This document shows, one piece after another, positions 8,309 through 18,016 of a stretch of 64,000 bases of DNA. A program made the translations under genes and the position numbers. Each line of letters starts with the position of its first letter. Position 1 is the first letter of the stretch. The stretch is from Pedobacter hiemivivus. GTDB lineage: Bacteria > Bacteroidota > Bacteroidia > Sphingobacteriales > Sphingobacteriaceae. The notes below the pieces were generated by a model that ran no database searches, was not told where the DNA came from, and worked only from the letters and a program-made list of their open reading frames with translations. Location: positions 48,524 to 112,523 of the forward strand of contig NZ_SJSM01000017.1 in NCBI RefSeq assembly GCF_004331685.1, given 5' to 3'.

Positions 8309-10600
8309 CTATCTTCCTCTTCTGCGGATCAAAATGACCAGTCCCGCAGCAATAAGCAACGCCGGGAATCCCCATTTAAAGAAAACACCAAAGAATGCCC
8401 ATCCTTTCGTGCCAATACTCAGGGAACGATCCGAAGGCGTATCACGGCGCATATCTATCGGCACTTCACCGTTCGACAGCCAAAAGAATGAACCTGCTAC
8501 CAATAAGAAGTTTGCCGCCTGTACTTCATTACGCTTCATTCCGAGCTCGCCGTTACTTAACCAATCAGCATCACCTGTAATTAAAATCCGCTGGTCTTTA
8601 CCATTAACTTTTCTGGATAATGCCAGCACTGTTGGATAAGATTGTTCTACCTCCCCAGCTGCAGGATTTAACTTTTCTTTCTGATCAATAAAATCCGTGG
8701 TTTCCACTTCGTTCCAACTTCCTGTAGAATCCGTACGTAATAAAGGAATCACATTAAATCCTTTGTCGCTGGTATAAGCAAGTGCCGAAGTAGAAGGCAT
8801 GGTGATTACTTCTTCTCTTTTCTTCGAATTTTCCAGATAAAAAGAAAAATCAGCAGCTTCTTTTGTAATTTTTGAGACCAGGAGATCTGAAGCTAATTTA
8901 GGATTCGGACTTACCAATCTGCCTGGGAGAAACTGTACGCCCAACTGTTCTGTAATGGCATTCATCTGTGTTTGTCTGCCCGGTTCTCCAGCGATTAACA
9001 GGTTACCTCCATGCGCAATATATTGGTTTAAGTTTTTCTGCTCTTCTGCTGTTAAAACTAGTTTAGGCTCGGCAATGACCAGGATACGAATATTATCAGA
9101 CACAGGTTTATCTAATTTAATCTCTGCGAAATCAAACCCTTGGTTAATCATCGAATAGCGAAAGGTTTTCTCCTGTGCTACCATATTATAGCCACGGTCA
9201 GTCTTTCCATTACTTTCACGTTCACCGTGCCCGGTCAAAAAACCTACCTTTGGCAAGTCCATTACCAGTCTTTTTATTGCAGCAGTAATCTCAGCTTCTG
9301 ATGGTTGACGACGCATGTCATCATATAAACGGAGAAATGTTTTTTGTCCGTTTTCACGTTCTAATACCCTTACAAAACGGAAATTTTCTGGTTCAAGATT
9401 TACTTTACCACTAATAGCCGAGTATGGGCTAATCTCAAAGTTCCATTGGTTAAATTTAATCAGGGTATCCAATCGCTGGGCATCATTCAATTTCGGATAC
9501 ATCCTATCCAGCTGTGGATTTTCTGAATGATGATGATAATACTTATAATCCATCTTGATATCCGGTTTAAACCTGATGTATTGTTCGAAATTTTCTACAT
9601 CATTTTTATAGGAGATGGGAAGAGCGGTATAGCCGGTAGGATCAAGCATATTGCTATAGGTATGGATGCTAAAACCACCGGTTAATTTGGCCATTACTTC
9701 CTGACTGCTTTTTGTTAAGGTATTCTCTTTGGTGCGTGTCGCATCATAATATACTTTAAGCGATGGCATTGCACTTAAATAACCAATAAACATGGCCATA
9801 AAAAATACCCCTGCGTATTTGGCCAGGGTCAACATCCAGGATGTTTTTTGCCTACTTGCATGCAATTTGATGATGGTAAAGCCTAAGAAGAGCACAATTA
9901 CGATGATAAAATACAGTACATCTTCGCTGGTGATCATACCAGAAATAAAGGTGCTGCTGCGCCCGGTTATGGCCAGCCAATAAGTTACATCACGTACAAA
10001 TTCAATACTCTGCCCTACATCTTTTACATAACCAAGCAAAGCAAAAATACAAAGGGTACCTAAGGCTGCAACTACGCTATAAGAAGTTAAGGATGACATA
10101 AAAAGACCAATTGCCGCATAGGCACAAGTAAGCAGGTATAAACCCAATAAGCCGGTTAATAAATAGGGGATATCCACATTATCTACAGTAAAAATAGAGA
10201 AGATGGCCAGTATCCCTAGAACACCAATCAGCACCAAACCAAAGATCATTAACGAAAGGTATTTACCTAAAATGATTTGTGTGTTTGTAACTGGTGAAGA
10301 GTAAAACAGTTTAATGGATCCGCTGCTGAGCTCCCTGCTCATGATTCCCATGGTTAACAGCGGCATATAGAGGTACAAATAAGATTGTACTTTGGTAAAT
10401 ACACCTGCCCAGCCTCCAAATGTATTAATGGTGACACTGCTTAACGGCGTATTAATAGATTGTAGCCTAACCAGAAAATCGTAGGTCCCTGTAAATCCCA
10501 TGCATACCTGGAAACTAAATATCACCAGGATTAGCCAGGCAACAGGAGAGTAAAACAGTACCTGAAGTTCTGTTCTTGCTATTTTATATATTGTTTTCAT
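8309..10600 (-). CDS. GldF/GldG-like fusion: ABC-2 permease plus auxiliary domain
   Basis: 763 residues. Residues about 1-245 form an ABC-2 permease with several membrane segments, like GldF. The rest resembles GldG: a membrane segment near 265-285, a large extracytoplasmic region with a GldG-type motif (VGFLTGHGERE), and a final transmembrane helix ending in basic residues. In Flavobacterium GldF and GldG are separate proteins working with the ATPase GldA; here they are one chain. The partner ATPase is encoded 31 bases upstream. No other gliding genes occur in the window, so motility should not be assumed. Transport of an unknown substrate across the inner membrane is the supported role. Confidence 0.8.
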   Translation of the reverse strand: MKTIYKIARTELQVLFYSPVAWLILVIFSFQVCMGFTGTYDFLVRLQSINTPLSSVTINTFGGWAGVFTKVQSYLYLYMPLLTMGIMSRELSSGSIKLFYSSPVTNTQIILGKYLSLMIFGLVLIGVLGILAIFSIFTVDNVDIPYLLTGLLGLYLLTCAYAAIGLFMSSLTSYSVVAALGTLCIFALLGYVKDVGQSIEFVRDVTYWLAITGRSSTFISGMITSEDVLYFIIVIVLFLGFTIIKLHASRQKTSWMLTLAKYAGVFFMAMFIGYLSAMPSLKVYYDATRTKENTLTKSSQEVMAKLTGGFSIHTYSNMLDPTGYTALPISYKNDVENFEQYIRFKPDIKMDYKYYHHHSENPQLDRMYPKLNDAQRLDTLIKFNQWNFEISPYSAISGKVNLEPENFRFVRVLERENGQKTFLRLYDDMRRQPSEAEITAAIKRLVMDLPKVGFLTGHGERESNGKTDRGYNMVAQEKTFRYSMINQGFDFAEIKLDKPVSDNIRILVIAEPKLVLTAEEQKNLNQYIAHGGNLLIAGEPGRQTQMNAITEQLGVQFLPGRLVSPNPKLASDLLVSKITKEAADFSFYLENSKKREEVITMPSTSALAYTSDKGFNVIPLLRTDSTGSWNEVETTDFIDQKEKLNPAAGEVEQSYPTVLALSRKVNGKDQRILITGDADWLSNGELGMKRNEVQAANFLLVAGSFFWLSNGEVPIDMRRDTPSDRSLSIGTKGWAFFGVFFKWGFPALLIAAGLVILIRRRGR

Positions 10601-10631
10601 TTTTTTTTAATATGAGCGAAATCTGTTTGCG

Positions 10632-11561
10632 TTATTTTAATTTTTTCTTGCTTAATTCCGCGAAAACAGTTTCCAGTGAATTTTTCTCCAATGCTACTTC
10701 TATCAGGCGCCAGTTTCTGGCTACACTTGTTTCTACAAGTCGCTCGATTACATCCTGCGCATCTGTAAAACGTAAACGATACCTGATTCCCCCAAGTTCC
10801 TCCACACCTTCTATTCCAGGTATGGCAAGCAACTCTTCTACTGTAGGACTTGCCACCAGTGATACCACCAGTGTATTTGGTACAATGTAATTGTCAAATT
10901 CTGCCAGTGATCCGGAAAAAATCATACTTCCTTCATTGATCATCCAAATGTGGTCGCAAAGCGCTTGTACTTCCTGTAGGATGTGGGTCGAGAGGACTAC
11001 TGTTCTTTCTTCAGCAATCTCTTTGATCAGCCCCCGTACTTCCAGAATCTGGTTAGGGTCTAATCCGTTGGTAGGCTCATCAAGCACCACAAAGTCGGGT
11101 TTATGGATGATTGCCTGTGCTATCCCTACCCTTTGCTGGTATCCGCCGGATAGGTTCCGGATTAAGCGTTTGTTGAAATGGCTAATACCGCATTTGCTCA
11201 TTACTTCGGACACTGCTGCTTTTACCTTTTTTGATTCCATAAGCCTGATATTGGCACTATGGATTAAAAATTCTTCGACCGTAAGATCGTTCTGTAAAGG
11301 TGGCTGCTGTGGCAAAAAGCCAATATTACGTTTCGCTTTTTCAGGATGCTCACCAAGGTTAATTCCCTTGATCACAATGTCCCCGTGTGATTGCTTGATC
11401 ACACCACACATCACATTCATGATTGTGGACTTGCCGGCGCCATTAGCGCCGAGCAGTCCATAAATTCCATTTTTTGTAAGTTCGAAATTAATATCGCGTA
11501 CTGCCCACTGTACACTATAACGATGGGACAGACCTCTAACACTTACGATGGGTTCGTTCAT
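10632..11561 (-). CDS. ABC transporter ATP-binding protein, GldA-like
   Basis: 309 residues. Walker A GANGAGKST is at residues 38-46, the ABC signature LSGGYQQRVG at 137-146, Walker B VVLDEP around 158-163, and the H-loop follows in LSTHILQ. The C-terminal extension of about 90 residues is typical of ABC-2 exporters and GldA. It energises the GldF/GldG-like fusion encoded next. It starts 50 bases after the susD stop codon, close enough for read-through from the SusCD genes. Confidence 0.88.
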   Translation of the reverse strand: MNEPIVSVRGLSHRYSVQWAVRDINFELTKNGIYGLLGANGAGKSTIMNVMCGVIKQSHGDIVIKGINLGEHPEKAKRNIGFLPQQPPLQNDLTVEEFLIHSANIRLMESKKVKAAVSEVMSKCGISHFNKRLIRNLSGGYQQRVGIAQAIIHKPDFVVLDEPTNGLDPNQILEVRGLIKEIAEERTVVLSTHILQEVQALCDHIWMINEGSMIFSGSLAEFDNYIVPNTLVVSLVASPTVEELLAIPGIEGVEELGGIRYRLRFTDAQDVIERLVETSVARNWRLIEVALEKNSLETVFAELSKKKLK

Positions 11562-11611
11562 ATTTTTTGTTTGTTTTAATACCAGTAAAAGGATCGTTTG
11601 GGCCGATGTAT

Positions 11612-12970
11612 TTATCTCGGATTCTGTACGATTTCGGGGTTTAATTGAATGTATTTTTCTGCAATACGGTAGGTATATCTATTGCTTTCAGGTGTAAGTG
11701 TATAAGTAACATCTTTAAAAACTCTGGTCACCGTGGTTATAAATCCAGGGTCCTGTCTTAAACGTCTCTGATCAAACCAGCGGAAACCTCGTCCTATAAA
11801 CTCTCTCGTTCTTTCATCAATTACACGGTGCAAAGCTTCGTTACCTGTACTGGCAGTTAAGCCTACATAATGAGCATCATCAAAACGCTTTTTGCGTAAT
11901 TCATTTAACGTGTTAATCGCCGCATCCGGTTTGTCTGCACGTGCTTCGCACTCTGCTTTAATCAACATCATTTCGGGTACACTAGGGCCAACATATGCGC
12001 CATCTACACTTAACCTGTGTTTATAAAAAACACGGTTATTGAAAGGAGCATTTGATTTAGTACGATCGGCAGTATACAACTGATACCGCAGGTCATTAAG
12101 ATCATAAATGCTGATTGTATTTGCATTTATAGGCACATTTGGTAAGTATGATGCGGTACGCTTAAAAAATATTTCCTCAGGATTCGTTAACCTGTTTGGG
12201 AATGTCACATTTGGCGCAGTATACGCTTTAAGGTCAATTAATGTATTTTGAAGTGATAATGCCAGTTCACTATTGCGTTGTGCCTCAGAAAACTCCCTTG
12301 TATTTAAATACGTACGTGCCAGCAAGGCATATACAGCGGTTTTTGAAGGATTTGTGATAAAGTCTGCTCTATCAGCTAAATCCGGCAAAGCTGCATTCAG
12401 ATCAGCTTTAATCTGATTATAGATCTTTTGCACACTTACCCTGGTTAAGTCGGTTGTAAACCTCGGCGTAAGCACCAAAGGCAAACCTGGATCAGTAGCC
12501 GCAGTTGCGGGGTCATACTGTTTTGCATACATATTAACCAGCGTAAAATAACTATATGCTCTATGTACCAAAGCTTCCGCCAATGCCCTTCTTTTTTGCT
12601 GATCAGTACCCCCTTGGCTATCCATTACACCATTGATTACAACATTACAGTTGAAAATTGTGTTATAGAACTTGCTCCATTCATTATCTTCTGCAGCCGC
12701 TTCATACATTCTATCTGCCCAGGTATAGGCATTTGCGCTCAACACATTTAAAGGATTTTGCCAGACTACCTCATCTGTTCCCATATCGTCGCTTGAAAGC
12801 ACAGGACTAGAATAAGAAACTTCAAAAGTAATACCATAGTTAAGTAAAGCCTGGTAGTCTGAAGTAGCTGATAACACTTTCAAATTCTCAGGTGGAATTT
12901 CTACATATTTGCGGCAGGCAGCACAGCACAATACAGTACCGCAGATCAGTGTATATAATATTTTCTTCAT
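11612..12970 (-). CDS. SusD/RagB-family outer-membrane lipoprotein (locus 1)
   Basis: 452 residues. The signal peptide ends in a lipobox-like CCAACRKY, so the mature protein is a surface lipoprotein. The N-terminal helical region and the C-terminal FIGRGFRWFDQRRLR segment are typical of SusD/RagB. SusD forms the substrate-binding lid over the SusC barrel encoded 11 bases upstream. The ligand cannot be read from sequence. No glycan-degrading enzyme is linked to the locus, so a non-glycan ligand such as a peptide or chelate is possible. Confidence 0.9.
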   Translation of the reverse strand: MKKILYTLICGTVLCCAACRKYVEIPPENLKVLSATSDYQALLNYGITFEVSYSSPVLSSDDMGTDEVVWQNPLNVLSANAYTWADRMYEAAAEDNEWSKFYNTIFNCNVVINGVMDSQGGTDQQKRRALAEALVHRAYSYFTLVNMYAKQYDPATAATDPGLPLVLTPRFTTDLTRVSVQKIYNQIKADLNAALPDLADRADFITNPSKTAVYALLARTYLNTREFSEAQRNSELALSLQNTLIDLKAYTAPNVTFPNRLTNPEEIFFKRTASYLPNVPINANTISIYDLNDLRYQLYTADRTKSNAPFNNRVFYKHRLSVDGAYVGPSVPEMMLIKAECEARADKPDAAINTLNELRKKRFDDAHYVGLTASTGNEALHRVIDERTREFIGRGFRWFDQRRLRQDPGFITTVTRVFKDVTYTLTPESNRYTYRIAEKYIQLNPEIVQNPR

Positions 12971-12981
12971 TGTGGGACGAA

Positions 12982-15900
12982 TTAAAGTGATAGTCTTAGG
13001 TTAAACACATAATTTTTTGTGGGAGGCAGATTATTATAGGCGTTGGTCATTTGATATTCCGGATCTATTCCTTCTTTATTCGCCACCCATAAAAGACCAA
13101 GGTTACTAACCGTTAAACCGCAATCTATGCTCTTAATAAAATGTGTTCTTTTTAATAAACTTCCAGGTACCCGGTAGCTAAGCGTAATCTGTTGTAGCCT
13201 GATATTACCTGCATCCCTTACATTCAGATCAGAATTCATAAACCTGCTGATGCTGGTTATACTTGAACCTGTTATTCCGGGAATGTCAGTGGTCGCCTCA
13301 TCACCCGCTTTCCTCCACCGGTTCGTTAACCTGGTATTGTTGGCCAGCAGTCCTGAAAATTGCGCCGGACTAAATTCGTTGTCCACCGGATAGAACTGTT
13401 GATTGATCGTTTGCAATAAAAAGATATGTCCCAGATAATAAGTAGCCCTTACGGAAAGACTTAAGTTTTTATAGCTAACCGTAGTACCTAAACCGCCAAA
13501 ATATGGTGCCGTTGTTCTCCCTTTATTAACAAGATCTTCAGGAGCCACAGTGTAGGTTTGATCTTTGGATGAGATCTTTTTTCCGCTTGCGTTATAGATT
13601 TGCGACTGACCTTTATCGTCCAATCCAGCCCAACGATAAACAAAGAAATTATCCACTGGTAAGCCTGTAATAATAGCTGAAACTCCGCCGTTAGCCAATC
13701 TATTCGGAAAACGTGAATCTGTAACCTTATTGGTATTGTAAGAAAGATTGAAATTTGAAGACCAGTTCCAATCTTTTGTCCTCACGGCATCCCCTGATAT
13801 ATTTAACTCTACACCATGTCCTTCTAAATCTCCTGCATTATAAGACAATGAGGAATAACCATAAGTAGAATTGAGCGGCAAGGACATAATAATGTCATAA
13901 CTGCGCTTACGATAAATGTCAACGCCAACACTTAAACGGTTGTTGAACAAACCAGCATCTATTCCTAAATTTGTCGTCTTCGTTGTTTCCCAGCCAATAT
14001 CCTGATTTGCAGGCGAGTTTATATAAACAAAAGGCAATTGGGTATACCCATCAAGTTGTCCGATACCTGCGATAGTTGAAAAATTAGCTGAGGTTAAAGG
14101 TGGATTTCCAGCTGTTCCTAGTGTAGCACGGATACTTAATGAATTGATCCATTCAATCTTATCCATAAAGCTTTCTTTCTTTATATCCCAGCGTAAACCT
14201 CCAGACCATAATGGAGTAGCTCTATCTCTCCTGTCTACCCCTAATAAGTTAATGTCATCAAAACGTACACTGGCAGTTGCAAAATATTTATTCAAATAGG
14301 AATATCCTGCACTGCTGTAATGAGAAAGGTTACGGGTGGTATTTCGAAAGATACTAGAATTTGTAAATGGAAAACGTCCTTGCCCCTGACCATAAATAGT
14401 AGCATAATTACCGGTACTTGTCGTGTTAACATTTACAGCAGAAGAAACATCTTCATTATAACCATATAATGTTTGTCCTGAACCAGTGCCTTTATTCTGA
14501 CTGATCTCTGTACCCACAACCATATTAAACCTATGAACATCATTCCAGTTTTTATCAATATCTAGTTGAGCCCTCAAGCCATAAGCATTGCTGTTACTTC
14601 GGGTACTTTTGTAAATGCCACCTTTAGGAAAGCCAGAAACCAATTTCCCATTTACAGGCACCGTTCCAAGATTATACAATTCACGACCTAAATAACTGTC
14701 TAAGTTTTGAATTAAAACCTGGTCATTTAATGATTTCTGAAGCTGTCCTGATACTGATAAATTTAACCAATTTGTGATTTTACCCTTGATCGCGGCATTT
14801 ACCCTTATGGAGTTTCTTTCAGTAATTGTGTTGTTGTAATTTAACTCGTCAATAGGATTATATGTCCAGGGCAGATGCTTATTGATCCGGATCAAACTAT
14901 CTGCCGTATTTTTTTTAACAGTTACATAACTACCTATTCTATTGCCCTCGTCATCAACCAACATCTGGTAAGGCGCCATTCCATACCGACCAACACTTAA
15001 GGCCTGTATTGCAGCACTATTTACAGTCGATTTAGCATAAGTATAGTTTAATCCTGTACTCAATGAAAGTCGCTTATTTAAGAAATCGTTAGTTAAATTG
15101 GTGAGTACAGAATAACTTTCTCCACTGTTTTTCCTAAATACGGGTTGATCTTTGGTATAATTCCCAGAGACATAATAAGAACTGTTTTCAGCCCCTCCCG
15201 AAAAAGATAAATTGTGTTGTTGTGAGACTGCTCTTTGAAGCAAATACTCTTTTAACTGATCTGTATTTGAACGATTTGCCAGCACGTTTAAGGCTGCGTC
15301 TTTTTGAGCAGCTGTAATCTTCCCGCTTTTCGCATCAAACATCAATTGCTGAGCCTCAGAAACAGGTGCCTGTCGCCAGTCTGATGCAGGATTTAGAATA
15401 AATTTTTTATCAAATAGTTCCTGTTCAAAATCAATATACTGCTGATTTGTCATCGAGGTCATGTTCTTAAAATTAGCAGGTGCCGAGGTACTGAATGTCG
15501 TGCTAAAATTAATAGATGAAGTTCCCTTTTTACCTCTTTTGGTTGTTACAACAATAACACCATTTGCGGCATTAGCACCCCAGATAGCTGTTGCTGCAGC
15601 ATCTTTAAGGAAAGTAATGCTCTCTATATCTGAAGGATTAAATGTACTGATGATCGCATTACCGGAAGTTTCTGGCTGGGTTGAATTTTTTGGATTTCCA
15701 TCTAAGGTGCCAGATGTAATATTGGTTAAATTTTGATTTAGTGCGACAAAGCCATCTATAACAAGCAGCGGTGGACGTCCATTATAAGAGCTTACTCCTC
15801 TGATCTGAATTGAATTGTTTCTAAGATCAAACTTTACACCTGGTACTTTTCCTTCCAGGCGCTCCATTAAGTTTACACTTGGTGTTTCTTCAATTTCTTT

Positions 15901-16611
15901 AGCCGTTATTACTGAATATGAACCTGTTGTAGTTTTTTGCTTTAGCTGCTGATAACCTGTAGATACAATTACATCTTCCAGAACTTTAGTAGCTGCAAGC
16001 AGCTTAACGACCATACCGTCTTTAGCTTTCATCTCCTGCGCAAGATAGCCGACAGCAGATATGATTAATATATCGTCATCATTAAGGCCATAAAACATAA
16101 AAGTTCCCTGCTCATTGGCGACAACCATGCGGTTAGAGTTTTTAAGCTTAACGGTAACTTTAGGGATGCCATTACCGGTTTCTGCATCTATAACTTTACC
16201 TGTCACATTTACAGTCGCAAAAAAGCTGGTAACTTTGTCAAAAAATAGTGGCTCTTTTTTCTTAACAACAATGGTTTTATTGACCAGTTTATAAGTTAAT
16301 TTTTGTGGTGTTAATACTTTATCCAGTACGACTTCCAATGGTGTGTTCTTGAATGAAGCATCTATTAGTTGTCTGTCGTTAACCTTCCCCTCTTCCCAAA
16401 ATATATTGTAACCGGTCTGCTTCTTCACTTCCAGGAACAATTGCTTCAATGAAGCCTCTTTTTTATTAAAAGTTATCCTTTGTGCGAAGGTAGAAGCACT
16501 AACCTGTAGCAAGAAGGTGGTCATGATAAGTAGGATTAGCTTCATAATACGGAGTACTGAATTATTTATATAGGCAAAATGCCCAGATCTGTTTGGATCC
16601 TTAAATTTCAT
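12982..16611 (-). CDS. SusC/RagA TonB-dependent transporter with STN domain (locus 1)
   Basis: 1209 residues. The start at 16611 was kept because locus 3 susC has the same 22-residue leader before an LRIM/IRIM signal peptide. After the signal peptide come an STN domain (about 45-110), which contacts FecR-type anti-sigma factors, a carboxypeptidase-regulatory-like beta domain (about 135-210), the plug (about 230-355) and the 22-strand barrel to the C-terminal NLRLSL. It imports a ligand across the outer membrane using TonB energy and can signal to the FecR encoded upstream. A 122-base gap separates it from fecR; that gap holds an oppositely oriented terminator (see antisense candidate). Confidence 0.93.
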   Translation of the reverse strand: MKFKDPNRSGHFAYINNSVLRIMKLILLIMTTFLLQVSASTFAQRITFNKKEASLKQLFLEVKKQTGYNIFWEEGKVNDRQLIDASFKNTPLEVVLDKVLTPQKLTYKLVNKTIVVKKKEPLFFDKVTSFFATVNVTGKVIDAETGNGIPKVTVKLKNSNRMVVANEQGTFMFYGLNDDDILIISAVGYLAQEMKAKDGMVVKLLAATKVLEDVIVSTGYQQLKQKTTTGSYSVITAKEIEETPSVNLMERLEGKVPGVKFDLRNNSIQIRGVSSYNGRPPLLVIDGFVALNQNLTNITSGTLDGNPKNSTQPETSGNAIISTFNPSDIESITFLKDAAATAIWGANAANGVIVVTTKRGKKGTSSINFSTTFSTSAPANFKNMTSMTNQQYIDFEQELFDKKFILNPASDWRQAPVSEAQQLMFDAKSGKITAAQKDAALNVLANRSNTDQLKEYLLQRAVSQQHNLSFSGGAENSSYYVSGNYTKDQPVFRKNSGESYSVLTNLTNDFLNKRLSLSTGLNYTYAKSTVNSAAIQALSVGRYGMAPYQMLVDDEGNRIGSYVTVKKNTADSLIRINKHLPWTYNPIDELNYNNTITERNSIRVNAAIKGKITNWLNLSVSGQLQKSLNDQVLIQNLDSYLGRELYNLGTVPVNGKLVSGFPKGGIYKSTRSNSNAYGLRAQLDIDKNWNDVHRFNMVVGTEISQNKGTGSGQTLYGYNEDVSSAVNVNTTSTGNYATIYGQGQGRFPFTNSSIFRNTTRNLSHYSSAGYSYLNKYFATASVRFDDINLLGVDRRDRATPLWSGGLRWDIKKESFMDKIEWINSLSIRATLGTAGNPPLTSANFSTIAGIGQLDGYTQLPFVYINSPANQDIGWETTKTTNLGIDAGLFNNRLSVGVDIYRKRSYDIIMSLPLNSTYGYSSLSYNAGDLEGHGVELNISGDAVRTKDWNWSSNFNLSYNTNKVTDSRFPNRLANGGVSAIITGLPVDNFFVYRWAGLDDKGQSQIYNASGKKISSKDQTYTVAPEDLVNKGRTTAPYFGGLGTTVSYKNLSLSVRATYYLGHIFLLQTINQQFYPVDNEFSPAQFSGLLANNTRLTNRWRKAGDEATTDIPGITGSSITSISRFMNSDLNVRDAGNIRLQQITLSYRVPGSLLKRTHFIKSIDCGLTVSNLGLLWVANKEGIDPEYQMTNAYNNLPPTKNYVFNLRLSL

Positions 16612-16625
16612 TACATTTGTTGTTT

Positions 16626-16707
16626 AGTGGTTTAGTTGTTATATGTGAATATGTCTCATCTGAATACCACTTATTGCCGGGGATGTTTGCCGCATTCCCG
16701 GTTTTTT
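16626..16707 (+). ncRNA. Candidate cis-antisense RNA opposite the susC leader (locus 1)
   Basis: The hairpin CCGGGGATG (16677-16685) with CATTCCCGG (16693-16701), one G-U pair, is followed by T6 (16702-16707) on the plus strand only. It is therefore a rho-independent terminator for transcription running against susC. No plus-strand gene ends here. A TACATTTG box at 16612-16619, with TTTG at 16592 (spacer 16, short of the ideal), could start an RNA near 16626. The arrangement resembles Bacteroides DonS-type antisense RNAs in susC leaders. The RNA itself is inferred; the terminator is seen. Confidence 0.42.
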
Positions 16708-16733
16708 ATGGCATTCACTATAGTATAGTCAAA

Positions 16734-17930
16734 TTATAGCATAGCGATTACCCTCCTTCCTTCAACTTTAAAGTGAACTGATCCTGTTGATTCTAATACT
16801 TCTAACAATTGGGATATATTTTTAAACCTGGACACTGTACCTCTGAAAGCCTGCGTTTTAAGTTCATTATTTTCAAACACCACTTCTACATCATACCAGC
16901 GCTCTACCTGCTTCATGATCTCTTTCAGCGTCTGACCAGTAAAAATAAAGGTGCCGTTTTTCCAGGCTACGGCTTCTTCAGTATCCACTTCAAAAACCTT
17001 CAATTGTTTACCTGCAACAACAGACTGTTGTCCGGGATTTAATACGACATCCTTAATACTGCTGTTGCCCATAAGGTCAGTAACGCGAACAGCACCTTCC
17101 AAAAGTGTCGTTTTAGTAGCTGCATCATCTGCATAACCTGTAATGTTAAAATGCGTACCGAGAACCTTAACTTCCTGCTTGCTTGTTTCTACTACAAAAG
17201 GATGCTGCTTATTTTTAGCCACCTCAAAATACGCTTCTCCATTCAATAATACCCTACGTTCTTTTTTACCAAACTGAACAGGAAATTTTAGAGATGAAGC
17301 GGCATTTAGCCATACCCTGGTCCCATCCGGTAATTCCACCTGATAAGTCCCGCCCCTTGGCGTACTTAATTTCACCTCATTATCTGGGGCAATTCCGTTA
17401 CCAACCTGGGCTTGTTTTGAAGAAGCTACATCGGTACCATCGTTATAGGTTAATTTTCTTGCATCAATGACTACACCGGCTTTATTGTCGCTAAGCTGGA
17501 GTGTTTCCCCATTTGCGAGTGTTAGCACAGCTCTATTTTTTCCGGGGAGGATGTCTTTTGAAGTATTGGCTATACGTGAAGGTGTATTGGCAAAATAACT
17601 CGCATTAAAATAATATATACCTGCCGACAAAGCAATTATTAAACTGGCGGCAACGGCAAACCGTGGCCATAGTATTGTTTTTACTGTCGATTTTCTTGCT
17701 GCTTTAAATTGTGGTGTGCTGACGAGGTTTTGATAAAAAGAACCTATTTCTTCGGCTGTATAATTTTCCTCTGGACGGGTATTGTCCCAGATACCATCCA
17801 TTGCAGCAAAAAGATCCTCATCGCGACCTCTAAGGTTAAAAAAACCAATCAATTCTGCATACTCCGATTGGCTGATGTTTCCATCTGCAAATTGCTGAAG
17901 TAAATTTATTATACGTTGCTTGTCCGCCAT
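16734..17930 (-). CDS. FecR-family anti-sigma factor (locus 1)
   Basis: 398 residues. A cytoplasmic N-terminal region of about 85 residues that would hold the ECF sigma factor is followed by one transmembrane helix near 88-108, then the periplasmic FecR domain (LPDGTRVWLNAASSLKFP is typical) and a C-terminal DUF4974-type domain. FecR relays occupancy of the STN-bearing SusC to the sigma factor. It sits between the sigma gene (86 bases upstream) and susC, the standard order for these signalling cassettes. Confidence 0.92.
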   Translation of the reverse strand: MADKQRIINLLQQFADGNISQSEYAELIGFFNLRGRDEDLFAAMDGIWDNTRPEENYTAEEIGSFYQNLVSTPQFKAARKSTVKTILWPRFAVAASLIIALSAGIYYFNASYFANTPSRIANTSKDILPGKNRAVLTLANGETLQLSDNKAGVVIDARKLTYNDGTDVASSKQAQVGNGIAPDNEVKLSTPRGGTYQVELPDGTRVWLNAASSLKFPVQFGKKERRVLLNGEAYFEVAKNKQHPFVVETSKQEVKVLGTHFNITGYADDAATKTTLLEGAVRVTDLMGNSSIKDVVLNPGQQSVVAGKQLKVFEVDTEEAVAWKNGTFIFTGQTLKEIMKQVERWYDVEVVFENNELKTQAFRGTVSRFKNISQLLEVLESTGSVHFKVEGRRVIAML

Positions 17931-18016
17931 TTTTCACACTCCCTTTACATTGGGGTTATATTAGGCATTACAGGGCAAAACGAAATTAGGACTAGTCGAT
18001 ATGAAAATAAATATTT

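Noticed and set aside
8292..8375. N-terminal extension of the first MutS-like gene
   Set aside because: It would overlap the GldF/GldG-like gene by 67 bases; the start at 8291 aligns with the paralogue's start.
8309..11561. Gliding motility locus based on GldA/F/G similarity
   Set aside because: No other gld, spr or type IX secretion genes in the window; only the ABC family similarity is supported.
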